Assembly (NCBI GenBank): GCA_028753945.1 | Contig: JAPNXP010000009.1 | Coordinates: 868,001 to 932,000, forward strand | From: Hexactinellida sp. DTS-2022 | Taxonomy: Eukaryota; Porifera; Hexactinellida | Length of the DNA stretch: 64,000 nt | Direction: 5' to 3' | In this document: piece by piece, positions 10,250-21,654 of the stretch | Layout of the letters: every line of letters begins with the position of its first letter | Position numbering within the stretch: position 1 is the first letter of the stretch | Translations under genes and position numbers: made by a program | Notes under the pieces: model-generated | Databases searched by the model: none | What the model saw: the letters and a program-made list of their open reading frames with translations, nothing else | Told to the model about the DNA's origin: nothing

Positions 10250-11096
10250 ATTATAAATTATTACACCCACACACACACACAAACAAGTTCATGCTCACAC
10301 CATATATAAGAAATGCGGCCATGCTGAATAAAATGTAGTAATAAATAATATAATGTTGTGTTTGATTGTATTTGGTTGAATAAATGAATGCTTTGCTTGC
10401 AAGAAGTATAGTACTATAGATAATGGGATATGAATAGTATACTTACTTAGTTCTTTGCAGTAGATGGGAGCAAGATTGTTATAATTAAATTTCACTGTGT
10501 ATATAAAATTTTGATTCCATTTGCAAATAGTACAAGTTTGTGGTTCGAGAAACCAACCCATTATTGCAAACGTAAACAAATGCATGGCTGGGTAATTATA
10601 TTTCTCGTAACTTATTAGATGCAGTAAAAACGTAGGCCACTATAGACATACTATATTGTTCAGATGTCCTTAACTATCGGTGTTAAATATCATAGTTTCA
10701 TATTCAACAAAAGTAGTTCTTAATTAAATAAGACCAATTAATTAGTATATTTTAAAAGGCAAATGCAAGATGTCTAGGTATGTTACGCTGGAAGTAGTGT
10801 CTGGGTATATTACACTGAAAAAACTGAGTAATGTTATGACTCAAAAATGTAGACCAATACTGAGGCTCATTAACTTCCATTTTTAGAGATAATGAGTTTG
10901 AAAATTTGAGCCGCTAAAGATACCAATAAGTCTCCTTTCTAAAATAAACTAAGCTCGATTCATAAATCTAATAAAAATAAAATAATGTATAAAAATAAGT
11001 GTGAGAGTTGGGATTCAAGAAATCGAATAGAGATAGTATCTAACCTAATATCTAAGCTCGGAGATAACTAAGAGTAGAAAGCAGTGAGTCGACTCA
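10250..11096. other. AT-rich spacer with short CA repeat
   Basis: A short (CA)n microsatellite at about 10265-10281. The rest is AT-rich with no convincing coding, RNA or mobile feature. It separates the bZIP gene from the 3' end of dihydropyrimidinase. Confidence 0.5.
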
Positions 11097-14000
11097 CTAC
11101 ACTACTACGACCGGACCGGTGTAAGGCTCCCGTTCCACCTTCTTAGGCTGGCAGAACTTTTCCCTCTGCAGAATACGTTGGTAGGCGTACGGGGCGTGGA
11201 GAGGGCGAGGGATGTACCGACCAACTCCCTTCTCCACTGTGAGCGTCCCATTGTCCAGACAGACCCGGCCCTGCGATATCACGTAGAGCGGAATGCCGTG
11301 CACCTTCATGCCCTCGAATATGTTGAAGTCCACAGCATGGTGATGCGTCTCTGCAGAGATAACTCGCGTCGCCTCTCCGTCCCACACAACTATGTCCGCG
11401 TCAGAGCCAGCAGCGATGCAACCTATAAAGTATGATTAATCTGCTGCTGTGCTTACTGTTAGGGATTTCAACTAATTCAAACCTTTTCTTGGGTAGACAT
11501 TGAATATCTTAGCCGCCGTAGCACTTGTTGCAGCTACATACTTGCAGGGATCCAACTTTCCGGTCATAAACCCTTTCTCCCAAATAACCGACATCCTATC
11601 TTCGATACCATTTACGCCATTTGGAATCTTCCTGAAGTCGTCCTTCCCCAGGGCTTTCTGGTTGGCACTGAAAGTGCAATTATCTGTTCCGGTACAGTCG
11701 AGGTATCCATTGGCCAACAGGTCCATCAAGTACTAAAATCCCACAGCAGCTTAATAACAATTGTATTGCAAAATACAGTAGAACCTCGTTAGTATGAACA
11801 CGGCTAAGGAAATTCCGGTTAATACGAACACTATTCAGTCCCCTTCAAAGCCTTTTCAATACAAATGATATTGGTTAATACGAATTCCGGATAAGGCGAA
11901 CGCATTTTGATGGTCCCTGCTGTTCGTACTAACGAGGTTCTACTGTATATAACGCTACTATAGTATTGCAAACTACATAACGTTACTTACTCCAGGAGTT
12001 GACGGGTCAGGTCGGAGAGGGGGCCCCATTACGTGGCCCGCAGCGTGTCTCCAACAGGTATTCCAATAGTTGGTACCATCCGTACCCAGACTGGCAGCTA
12101 TCGGCTCGCCGAACACAACACAGCCTCTCTCCTTGGCTCGCACGATTGCTTGGGCGGCCCCCTTGCTCATCACGTGCACCACGTAGAGAGGACAGTTAAG
12201 CTAGGACATACCAAGTTAATACGATATTATAATCATTAATGAATTACCAATGAATGCCAATTGTAAAATTATTTATTTATTTCAAACATTTAATAGCAGA
12301 GAGTAACTATATAAATTCATGCTAGGTACAAACACTGCGTAAATAGAAAAATGTATTTTCGAGAAATGTTGAGAGCAATTCAAACGGGATTAGTGTTCAA
12401 TACGAACAAGCGTGTGCGATCGCTCATGGTCTGTGGCCGCTACATTCCAGAACATATCGAAGTGCCGTATTACGCGAAGTCGGGTGTACTCAAAGCCAAG
12501 CCTCTCGCTGTTCAAACTCTATTAGGTCTGGAGGAGATTGGAAAGCTAAGGAGCGCATGCAAGATCGCTAGGAACGTACTGGACTTCGTAGGCACCCAGG
12601 TTAGACCAGGGATAACAACGGGAGATATAGATGATATGGTTTACAACAAAATTATAGAAGCCAATGCGTATCCAGTGCCACTCAACTTCCACGGATTTCC
12701 AAAGTCAGTTTGCACTTCGGTTAACGAAGTGTTGTTGCATGGAGTCCCTAACAACACGACTGTGCTAAGGAATGGAGATATAGTCAACGTCGACGTAACC
12801 GTGTACCACTCTGGTTTCTATGGAGACGTGTCTGAGACCTTCCCGGTTGGAAGTGTTGACGAGGAGACTGAGCGTCTCGTGCTAACCACGAGATCAGCTG
12901 TTAGGGCTGCCATTAGCGAGTGTCGGCCCGGTGCCAGGCTCAGCAGAATCGGATCTGCGATAGAGCGGATCGTCAGGAGGGAGGGGTTCAGAGTGTGTAA
13001 GCACTACTGCGGTCACGGGCTGGGACGAGAGCTGCACCTGCCGCCTAATGTCATGCATTATGCGAACGATCTGGATACTGAAATGGAGCTTGGAATGTGC
13101 TTCACTATTGAACCGGCAGTGATGAGTGGAGGGGAGAGTGTCGTTTTGCTGAATGACGGATGGAGCGTTGTGAGTCGAGACGGAAAGAAATCGGCTCAGC
13201 ACGAGAGAGCAGTCCTCATAACCGAAGACGGCTGCCAAGTGCTTACATAGATACGATATTATATAGGCAGAATCCAATTAGGTATTTAGTTTAATTAATA
13301 ATTTATTATGTAATAAGAAGTTTTGTTGTCTATTGTTTTGCCAACAACAAAGACAGAAAAGCTGTACAATAAATCATTGAAAAGGAATAGTAGTTATTAT
13401 GTCTTGTCACGAAGTGATAATGCACGCGGGCGTCTAAAATAAACTACAAACTGTTCAATAAATAACTGTCAATTTGCGTCATTCAATTCTCACAGGTTAC
13501 TTCGGAGTATAAATAAGACTGAAATGGAATAATATGCACTCAGCAACAATCTCACTTTTGAGATTTGAGTTGAGACCGCGCCAGGCTTTACAACACACAC
13601 ACACCATGGATGGAAATACGAAGTTTCGAATGAGAGAACATCTTACAGGCTGAATTCAACCTATTTTGTTTCTTGTATTTTGATTCTTTATGCAACCAAT
13701 TCACTTATCGAAAACAATTAAAATAAAACATATGCAATTCATTTCTATAGAGGGAATTAGGCTAAGTAAGGGGTCATCCGAAACGCTATATAATTGCTCA
13801 TTACTGTAACGGTAACCAAATAGTACAGTAGTCACCTGGTTGGCTAGAACGATGGCTCTGTTGGTCGCCTCTGCCTCCACTTCCTCTGGCCGACACATCT
13901 CGTGCCCCTCGGGTCCCGTGATGCCCAGCTCTATCATCTTGGCTGACTGCTCAGCAATCAGATCTCCGTTCTCGGCGTGCACCTGTGCCAGCGCACCCAC

Positions 14001-14787
14001 TGATTTGCACCTGAGTTGTATTATTATAAATACACAGCTGGCATAAGTATAAGACATAATAATCTTACGCTTTGAAGGCTTGTATGAGCTCGTAATCACT
14101 GAGCTGAAACACATCCTTGTACGCGAGGAACATCTTGAAAGAGTTGACTCCTTCGTCCTTCACCAACACTTCCATGTCTTTCATCACCTCGTCACTCCAC
14201 CAAGTGATAGCAACGTGTAGCGAGTAGTCACAGCACACCTGCGTAGATAATTAGTCAAATTACTTTTCTACATTTACAACCTTTCAATTATATAAACTAT
14301 ACCTTTGGGATAGCCCATCCTTTCCATTTTTTGAATGCCCCCAATGGACTTTCTCCCTTCTGCGGAATCGCGAAATCTATCAAGAAGGTAGTCCCTCCTG
14401 CCAAAGCGCAGCGAGTCCCAATATAGAAATCATCCACTGCCACTGTGCCCATGAATGGTAGCTGCATGTGTGTGTGCGTGTCTATGCCACCTGGTATCAC
14501 GTACTTGCCAGCTGCGTCTATAACCTTGGTGTCACTAGGGACATCAGCTGGGAAGAGACGAGATACTATAATGCTATTCACACATATATTTCCTTACCTA
14601 TCTGGCCCACTTGCTTGATGAGTCCGTCCTCGCAGAACACGTCTGTTATCTCCATATGGGTGTCGTTGACGACAGTGCCGCCCTTTATCAGGATTCTCCT
14701 CCTGTCTCCGCTACCGTCTGCCATGCTCTCGGAACTCTTTTGTCTCTTGGGTGTAGCTGGGCTAGAAGTTGATCCTCTTTTGCGCAT
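11097..14787 (-). CDS. DPYS: dihydropyrimidinase
   Basis: Second step of reductive pyrimidine breakdown (dihydrouracil to N-carbamoyl-beta-alanine). Seven exons: 14787-14598, 14547-14303, 14238-14069, 14010-13836, 12200-11991, 11732-11483 and 11422-11097, all joining in frame with GT-AG introns. Metal-centre features are present: the HTH motif in exon 2 ([10 protein letters not shown]), the carbamylated-Lys region [10 protein letters not shown] in exon 3, and the His in [11 protein letters not shown] (exon 4) and YVVHVMSK (exon 5). [19 protein letters not shown] and IFNVYPRKG favour the enzyme over the inactive CRMP/DPYSL relatives. The N-terminus has a basic Ser/Pro-rich leader of about 27 residues. 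The 1.6-kb fourth intron hosts an opposite-strand methionine aminopeptidase gene, and the fifth holds a MITE. Confidence 0.95.
11776..11945. mobile_element. TA-flanked MITE (CAGTAGAACCTCG family)
   Basis: Near-perfect inverted ends CAGTAGAACCTCGTTAGTAY with TA on both sides (11774-11775, 11946-11947). Subterminal GGTTAATACGAAC motifs repeat inside. It lies within a DPYS intron. The same family recurs at 32811-32977. Confidence 0.85.
12351..13250 (+). CDS. MAP1D: methionine aminopeptidase type 1, mitochondrial-like
   Basis: 299 aa, intronless, ATG at 12351. Removes initiator Met. The first 40 or so residues are basic and hydroxylated without acidic clusters, consistent with a mitochondrial presequence. 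The pita-bread fold has the full metal set: Asp in VNVDVTVY, Asp in GDVSETF, His in CGHGLG, Glu in CFTIEP, and Glu in AQHERAV. The [17 protein letters not shown] block is typical of type 1 enzymes. The zinc-finger N-terminus of cytosolic METAP1 is absent, favouring the MAP1D class. The gene lies wholly in an intron of DPYS on the opposite strand. AATAAA at 13368-13373 is a likely poly(A) signal. Confidence 0.93.
   Translation: MYFREMLRAIQTGLVFNTNKRVRSLMVCGRYIPEHIEVPYYAKSGVLKAKPLAVQTLLGLEEIGKLRSACKIARNVLDFVGTQVRPGITTGDIDDMVYNKIIEANAYPVPLNFHGFPKSVCTSVNEVLLHGVPNNTTVLRNGDIVNVDVTVYHSGFYGDVSETFPVGSVDEETERLVLTTRSAVRAAISECRPGARLSRIGSAIERIVRREGFRVCKHYCGHGLGRELHLPPNVMHYANDLDTEMELGMCFTIEPAVMSGGESVVLLNDGWSVVSRDGKKSAQHERAVLITEDGCQVLT
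13251..13835. other. intron remainder with MAP1D 3' end
   Basis: Rest of the DPYS intron 3' (on plus) of the nested aminopeptidase gene. It contains a poly(A) signal at 13368 and a short CA repeat near 13591. No other feature seen. Confidence 0.5.
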
Positions 14788-14939
14788 TAGAACAGTAAAC
14801 TGGTTATTTGTTATTGTAGGTATTCAATTTTATTTAATTAATTAATAAGCATTGGGAATTTATACATTTCGCGACGAATTAATAGAACCGCATTTGAGAA
14901 ATATCCAAGTCGCATGATAAAAGTAGTTTTAATTAAATA

Positions 14940-15013
14940 CGAGCCCTTCGGGCTCGGTCGCTTTGCAACAGATCGGTGCTACGCACCTCAAGTTAACGGC
15001 CGCTGTGCGGCCT
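14940..15013. repeat. cluster of three short GC-rich hairpins
   Basis: Three perfect palindromes within 75 bp: GAGCCC-TTCG-GGCTC, GGTGC-TAC-GCACC and GGCCGC-TGT-GCGGCC. Each has a tight 3-5-nt loop, in otherwise AT-rich DNA. Similar small GC palindromes proliferate in some organellar genomes, so this could be a transferred organellar fragment or an independent palindromic element. It does not fold as a tRNA. Confidence 0.7.
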
Positions 15014-15049
15014 TACTCCTCACATTTCTACCATGGAAATTGTAGATAG

Positions 15050-15900
15050 GGACGTTATGATTTTGATTTTCATTAATTTGTTTACCTATTTGTGTAAACA
15101 ACAACAACAACAAAGACTCATATTAGAATATTATAAATGCGAAATTCGTATTCAGCACACTTGTTCACTTATAATACCTATTGAAAGTTAACTTCTAGGT
15201 TGATTTTGAATTTTCATTAAATTGTTTAGCTATTTTGAGTAAACAACAACAACAACAACAAATATTCATATTAGAAAATTTTAACCGCGAAAATCGTGTT
15301 CAGCATACTTGTTTACCTATAATACCCGTTGAAAACTAACTTCTAGGTTGATTTTGAATTTTCATTAATTTGTTTACCTATTTTGTGTAAACAACAACGA
15401 CAAATATTCATATTAGAAAAATATAACCGCGAAAATCGTCTTCAGCATACTTGTTTACCTATAATACCCGTTGGAAGCTAACTTCTAGGTTGATTTGGAA
15501 TTTTCATTAATTTGTTTACCTATTTTGTGTAAACAACAACAACAAATATTCATATTACAAAATTTAAACGCGAAATTCGTGTTCAACATACTTGTTTACC
15601 TATAATACCCGTTGAAAGCTAACTTCTAGGTTGATTTTGAATTTTCATTAATTTGTTTACCTATTTTGTGTAAACAACAACAACAAATATTCATATTAGA
15701 AAAATATAACCGCGAAAATCGTCTTCAGCATACTTGTTTACCTATAATACCCGTGAAAGCTAACTTCTAGGTTGATTTTGAATTTTCATTAATTTGTTTA
15801 CCTATTTTGTGTAAACAACAACAACAAATATTAATATGAGAAATTTATAAACGCGAAATTCGTGTTCAGCATACTTGTTTACCTATTATAACAATTGTTT
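15050..15900. repeat. tandem array of about 141-bp units
   Basis: About six imperfect head-to-tail copies. The anchor AGGTTGATTTTGAATTTTC recurs near 15197, 15346, 15488, 15628 and 15769 (spacing 140-149). Each unit carries a CAA microsatellite, TTTACCTAT blocks and an ACCGCGAAAATCGT-like block. Confidence 0.88.
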
Positions 15901-16108
15901 ACCTATTATAACATTTGAAAGTTAGTTTATATCCCAATATTAATTGCGGTTTTTATTCCCCCATCACTTTAATATAATCCGGACAAACACACACACACAC
16001 AAACAAACAACAATCGAGATTTAATAATATAGATGATTCTCAGTTTACTGGTCGCTATTACTTAAATATTGTGTAAACATGATGAACATAATCTATGTAT
16101 CAGCTCAG

Positions 16109-16192
16109 AGATGGCGCAGAAATGGTTTCTAGTTTCAAACCGGATATTAAAGATGGCGCAGAAATGGTTTCTAGTTTCAAACCGGATATTAA
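16109..16192. repeat. perfect 42-bp tandem duplication
   Basis: Two identical head-to-tail copies (16109-16150 and 16151-16192) of a unit starting AGATGGCGCAGAAATGGTTT, about 440 bp upstream of the next start codon. Identity implies recent origin. Confidence 0.95.
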
Positions 16193-16627
16193 ATCACTAC
16201 TATTCTATAGGAACTAGGAAGCATGAATGATTTTCTACGAGGCGACATTGCATTGTGCATCATTTCTGTGTAGTGGGAAAATACAATCTGACCGTTTTAA
16301 TCATGATTACTTAGCTACTGAATAATTAAACATTCCTGAATGATAGTTCTAAGAGCTTCCTTATATTAGACGGTCTATAAATTTGGGACTAAGAGCCCCT
16401 GCCGTCTATGGATAAGTATTCTCTATTATTAATTTATAGACGGTCTAGAAATAGAGGTGTACGTACATATACTATGTAAGTTATTTCTAATTGTAACCTA
16501 ATTCAATAATATCCTTTAATTATCATCTAAGGAAAAAAGGTCAAGTTACTGTCACAATAATTAGTTAGGTAGAAGGTATAAATGTAAAGAATAGCCATTC
16601 GTACAACTAAATTAGCATCATATAACA

Positions 16628-19600
16628 ATGGCTACTTCGACTCAGTACGAACTGATAAAAACGGAAGATGAAATAGAAAAGGCGAAATCTCCTGAGCGGA
16701 GTACTAAAGAAATAGAAGGTGAGGCTCTAAATAACGAAACAAAGCCAAATAGATTGATGATTTTCAGAGTATCTGGTCCCCCGACACTGGAATTACCAGA
16801 AGACCTAATGAGCGCAATTTCGGATAAAAATATTTATGCGGAGTACAATGAAATGAGGTCACATGGAATTGAGTGGGGAGGGGATTATCTTGTTAGTCCA
16901 CTCAAGATGAATCTCAGTTTAGAGAACTCGCTTCCGTATTTTCATCCAGTACTTAGAATGGTAAGTTATATTATATCTAGTTTGTATGTTAGTAATGTTA
17001 CAGTGGATAATCTGTATACAACTATGTAGATCGGAGAGCTCTCGCATGGCAGACTTTGGCTCTTCAACAAACTGCCCATTATCCCTCCTAGCTCTCAGTT
17101 GAAAGAGAGACTATTTGCTGGGAAACAGGAGTTAGTGAATGTAAATGTATTTATTGCTCCCAATCCACACGAATTGAGAGAACTGGCAACGGGAGAGGAC
17201 GGCTCTCTCAAAAAACTGAACCATAAACAGCTGCAAGAAATCAGAGGAAAGGGGACATTCTCTGTCGAATCGAAGAACTTTCCAGGCGCCACACACTGTT
17301 GGAAAATCACACAATTCTTACAAAGAGGGAACGAACCGTCTAATGACGATTTCAAGGCTCTTCTTGCAAGAGCATACTACTTCACCTTTTTCATTGCTAG
17401 GAACCGTATGATAGGAAGAACACCGAGCATCCGAGACGCTGTTGAAAGCATAGGCTATGCTTTCCACTTCGTCTACAATTCCTTAATCGGAGGACAAATA
17501 CGTAACCCGGATTATAATCTCGAAAATGAGTTGTTCAGTTTTTTGACTTCTGAGATTAAAGTGTCTAATCCGAATGAACTTAAGGCCGTAGCAGTTATAT
17601 TGTTGAAAGAGTGCGAAACGAAGCACATTGATTTGTTTGAAACAAAAACCGTACAAAATTCTCTGTCATTGGATGCATTTGAATTGGCCGCATTGACGAG
17701 AAAATGTCCACACATCTATACAAACAAGGACGGAGCTAATTTAAATTTATTTGCAGTGACTCCGTGGTGGTTGGGTGGATCAGAAAATAATATTTTTCTA
17801 AAAGTATCGAGTGAAACCAAATCTAAGTATCCGCCGAGACGAGTGCAGAAGCTCATTAAGGAGTATCGCGAAAAGGGAATGCAAGACGATGAAATAGTCG
17901 CAACGATTCAGAAAGCTTTCGACAAGGAGTACTTGAACAGTCTCATAGTAGCACTGAGAGAAAAGACGGGTGCAAACGAGTCCGTCTCAAGAGAGGAATC
18001 AGAAGTTATTGAGACGTATCTAAGAGGTCTCAACGCGATCCAAGAGTCCATTAAAAATGAGAAAGAAAGAATAGAATCTACTCTGGCTGGAATCAAAAAA
18101 TCACTGCAAGAGAAGCACACAATAAAGTCTAAATGTAAGCAATGGCTAGGAGAGAGAATGGTACAGTCCAGACAAGTTGTCGAAAAGAACGAGAATACAT
18201 TTGTGAACCTATTAACGAAGCTAAGAGAAGATGACTCGATTGGACCAGAGTGGAATTACTTTATCCAGCGAGCAGAAGAATTCCACAATACTCTCCCACA
18301 AACAATAGCTCGTCTATCGAAGAAGAATTATACTACTGTTGACACTCAGTTCAGAAGGCAGATATGGAATCCCAAAAGCTACATCGTGACGCATAACAAG
18401 ACTGGAGAGCGGAAGCTGGATGTCCAGATAATGGACACTTGTACTGAAATCGACCATTCAATAGATTACAAGTACAAGTACTCTATGGACACATTAGAAC
18501 GGTTGATTGTTACAAGTAAGTATCCTGGTTGGCGATGGCGAAAGTATTTCGTTTCATTTTACACTTGGTTCATGAATCTCATGTTCTTCCTACTGTTCGG
18601 TATGGTGCTTAAGGGCCCCTTCAGTCTCAGTGCTCTCTTCCTCTGGTACAAGTACCCGCTCGGTTACGCCCTGGACAGTCGCACTGGTAACATATATCCT
18701 AACACTTTCGGGAATACTCTGTTCACTATTGTTCGGTCTTTGTGGAGGGATATCGCGAAGAGAAGATTAGCGTTTGAGAGAAAGCCAGATACCGGTTTTC
18801 TTCCCAAGAACACGACCCGATTTTTTAACAGATTTTACCTGTACGTGATGTATGGGTTTATCGGCACTCTTCTATTGTTGGTATTCTTCCCTCTAATTTG
18901 CGTGTTCCTAATACTGCTTGGGATAGTGCTGTTGGTAACCCTCCCCCTCTGGTACCTCCTGCTCTCCCTCATCATAATACTCCTGCGCACACTCATATAC
19001 GACTGGCAGTACGAAGACGGGACGGGACGGAACCCAAAAGGCAAGGTGTTCCCGCTGTTCTACTTGGTAGTTTTCAAGATCGGAATACGCGTGTGCCTCC
19101 AGCTGATCGTTTCGCTTGTTGTGATCCTCTTGATGCCTCTCTTCTCGATATTAACATTTATACTAGCGTGTGTGCGGAGAAGTGCACGGTACATGTGGGA
19201 CCTGTTCATCTACGTAGTTGTCATAAAGCCACGAGCCCGTGTGCCCGTCACCAACTCGTTTGTAGCCAGGAGGATTTCAGGGCCGGGACTAGCTACGGAC
19301 TACTATTACCAAATAAACCCATCGCAGGCGCTCATCAAGTTCGAATACGACCTTGAAGAGAAAGAGCTCGCCTTATACGAAAAATTTATTAAAATTGTCA
19401 TATCTCAGCCCGCTAAAACCTACCATAAATTTATAAACAACATATTGAGTCCGCTTGGCTACGAGTCTAACATAGAAAACAATAACCCACAAGTCATACA
19501 GATTCGAACCGAGAAGAAGAGACTGCTTGAGAGTGTGGATAAGTTGATGGGAGAGAGACGCAAATACTTCCAACTGATGCCGCCGTCTGTCGCTTCTAGC

Positions 19601-20203
19601 ACGATTCGGATGATAAAGCGGGACTTAGACTCTACCATTCTAATCGCAACAGGAATAATAGAAGAGTTCTACACCAAACGGATTCTCGTCTATCACAGCC
19701 AGAACAGAGACGAAATATTCCAGACCCACGGCCTGGAGACGGATGACTGGGAGGGACTGGCAAAGGTACAGCTGAGTGCCTCGTTTTCTCCCTCATTCCT
19801 GTCTCCACTGGAAGACTCAGACGAGAGCTTCCACCTGGACGTGGAGAAACTGGGGTTGGATGATTACATCGAATCGATAACAGGGGGCGTGGTGAGACAC
19901 GACCTGGACAAGGAAAGGATGATAACTGTTGACAAAGAGTACTCGTTCCTACCGGGGATTAACCTCACGCCCAAGTACGACTTTAACTGGGCCAACAGAG
20001 AGTGTGATAATATAGTAAAGCTTAGTCTGAAGAAGAAGCTGAGGAGAAAGAAGGATTCGGATTCAGTGCGAATAGTCCTGACGCAACAGTTTCACAACAA
20101 ACTAGGGTTCACAGTCAGGCTAGCAGAGAGAGTCGGTTGGGAGAGAATCTTAAGTGACGATTATGCAAACCCAGCTGACGAAGCCGAACAAAAGAAGACA
20201 TAG
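16628..20203 (+). CDS. unknown multipass membrane protein, 1168 aa
   Basis: Not recognised. Exon 1 16628-16960, a 69-nt GTAAGT intron (16961-17029), then one long exon 17030-20203, giving 1168 aa. There is no N-terminal signal. A soluble region of about 600 residues includes a highly charged helical stretch (about 375-455) likely to form a coiled coil. A compact hydrophobic block follows (about 615-820) with perhaps five to seven membrane spans, for example FYLYVMYGFIGTLLLLVFF and a Leu/Ile-rich pair next to it. After the spans comes a C-terminal region of about 350 residues, acidic in its middle (EDSDESFHLDVEKLG) and Lys-rich near the end. Both ends are probably cytosolic. I see no ion-channel, transporter or scramblase motif that I can name. 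Confidence 0.85.
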
Positions 20204-20499
20204 TATATATAGTGTTAATTTAGTACTCCAGTGTTATATCGGAGTTTGTGTTGTGCCCTGCGTGCTAGTATCTCCTCGGTGTTAGTTTGTGAATTTAGAA
20301 TTTTCGGAGATTTATATTAATATATAGAGTGTCTAATATCTATTTAACTGGAGTGTCTGTAATATACTATTAACTGTACCTATCAGAGAATCATAAATTA
20401 ATATTTTCCTCACAAATTTACACTATTGTTCCTCATCTTAAACGGCAGAAATATTCACTCATTCCATACGTACTGTCAAATACAATTCCAATTAATAAT
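20204..20499. other. convergent 3' spacer
   Basis: 296 bp between two convergent stop codons. AT-rich, nothing else recognised. Confidence 0.5.
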
Positions 20500-21432
20500 T
20501 CACTCCGGCGCTTTCTCAATTGAAAACAGAGTGCCGAACGGTACATGTTGGATAACAGGAAACTTACTCAGTACGTCTTCCCTGTACATCTTCAGAAGAC
20601 CCGAACTGATCTTCTTCCACTCGCTAACTGCACTGATGCCCCACAGAGTGCTCGAGTGTTCGTAGAAAAGTCCAGTTTTCGCTTTGTGAATTGAATCGAT
20701 GCAGTCGAAGAATATATACTCACTAGCCATCTCCGCACACAGCCCGGGGTCGAGGAAGGTATCCGGTATTATCTCGGACTGTCCCACCAGTTGCCACGCG
20801 CCCCAGATGAAAGAGAGGAACTGGAAGTCGTCCAGTCCCCAGACCCCCTGAGACCCGGCTGGCTCCATCCTATACGTGCTCTGCAGCAGCCGCGTCAGCT
20901 GCAGGTAGCGGTGGAACAGTCGACAGACAATGGCTTGCGAGTCGGACAGCAGGAGCACGCCCAGCTTCATGAGGCAGAGCAGAAATATCGCGAAGGAAGC
21001 CTCGTGTCCAGTGCCGTAGTCTATGCGCGTGGAGTTCCCGAATGCGTCGACCAGATATGGCTCTAGCTCCACGAGAGCCGGCCTGAGGGCGTCTGGGAGG
21101 AGAGACAGGATCAGGTCGGGAGCCGCGTCTTTCAACCGCGCGTGCCACACGCGAAACGCTTTGTTGCCGAATCTCTGCGGTTGCACCTCTGGAGGAGTCT
21201 CTGCTACCCACCCCTGGAGTCTGTCAATAATAACAAGCACACTCTTGACACCAGGGGACTCCGTACACTCGCTGGAGATCTTCTTGCTCTCGACCGCTTT
21301 CCCCGTGTGCTGGATAAAGGTTATCAGGTCTTGGAATGCGGTGGAGGCTTTCCACTTGTCAATGTCAGGTGCGGTGACCACACACTTTACAGGAACAGAG
21401 AAAGTAAGTGCAGGTTGTGTCGCATCAGCCAT
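20500..21432 (-). CDS. PTPA: PP2A phosphatase activator PTPA
   Basis: 310 aa in one exon, ATG at 21432. Activates PP2A catalytic subunits (ATP-dependent chaperone / prolyl-isomerase-type fold) in cytosol and nucleus. Diagnostic blocks are present: IDYGTGHEASFAIFLLCLMK at about 138-157, WGLDDFQFLSFIWGAWQL at about 203-220, and the downstream FFDCIDSIHKAKTGLFYEHS. Length fits the family. An acidic extension between the first helices, as found in vertebrates, is short here. Intronless. Confidence 0.97.
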   Translation of the reverse strand: MADATQPALTFSVPVKCVVTAPDIDKWKASTAFQDLITFIQHTGKAVESKKISSECTESPGVKSVLVIIDRLQGWVAETPPEVQPQRFGNKAFRVWHARLKDAAPDLILSLLPDALRPALVELEPYLVDAFGNSTRIDYGTGHEASFAIFLLCLMKLGVLLLSDSQAIVCRLFHRYLQLTRLLQSTYRMEPAGSQGVWGLDDFQFLSFIWGAWQLVGQSEIIPDTFLDPGLCAEMASEYIFFDCIDSIHKAKTGLFYEHSSTLWGISAVSEWKKISSGLLKMYREDVLSKFPVIQHVPFGTLFSIEKAPE

Positions 21433-21654
21433 TTTGCTATATTAATAAACGAGATGTGAGTTTACTAAGTTATTCTTAGTTATATACTAGTATAATTAAA
21501 TCCGCATTGTTATTCAGTAAATTTAATTTCGGACAAACAACGTAAACACACAAATTGATCAATCATTCGCAGAGCCTGAAACAGACCTTTATACATAGAA
21601 TTTTCATTGAAAAGTGATATACATTGTTGCTATTGTATAACTACCGTAGTGTAC

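Larger units (their letters stand above)
14788..16627. other. repeat-rich intergenic region
   Basis: Spacer between the divergent DPYS and membrane-protein genes, so both promoters should lie here. It holds a cluster of three small perfect hairpins (14940-15013), an array of about 141-bp tandem units (15050-15900), and a 42-bp duplication (16109-16192). No coding frame supported. Confidence 0.7.

Noticed and set aside
10295..10585. 96-aa minus-strand frame
   Set aside because: AT-rich, starts and ends in spacer sequence, with no recognisable domain.
14940..15013. tRNA or other structured RNA gene
   Set aside because: Three separate hairpins do not make a cloverleaf, and no conserved tRNA boxes are present.
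15050..15900. CRISPR array
   Set aside because: Units are adjacent diverged copies without unique spacers, and the genome is eukaryotic.
18898..19356. Second plus-strand frame within the membrane-protein gene
   Set aside because: Overlaps the membrane spans in another frame, with no homology or codon support.
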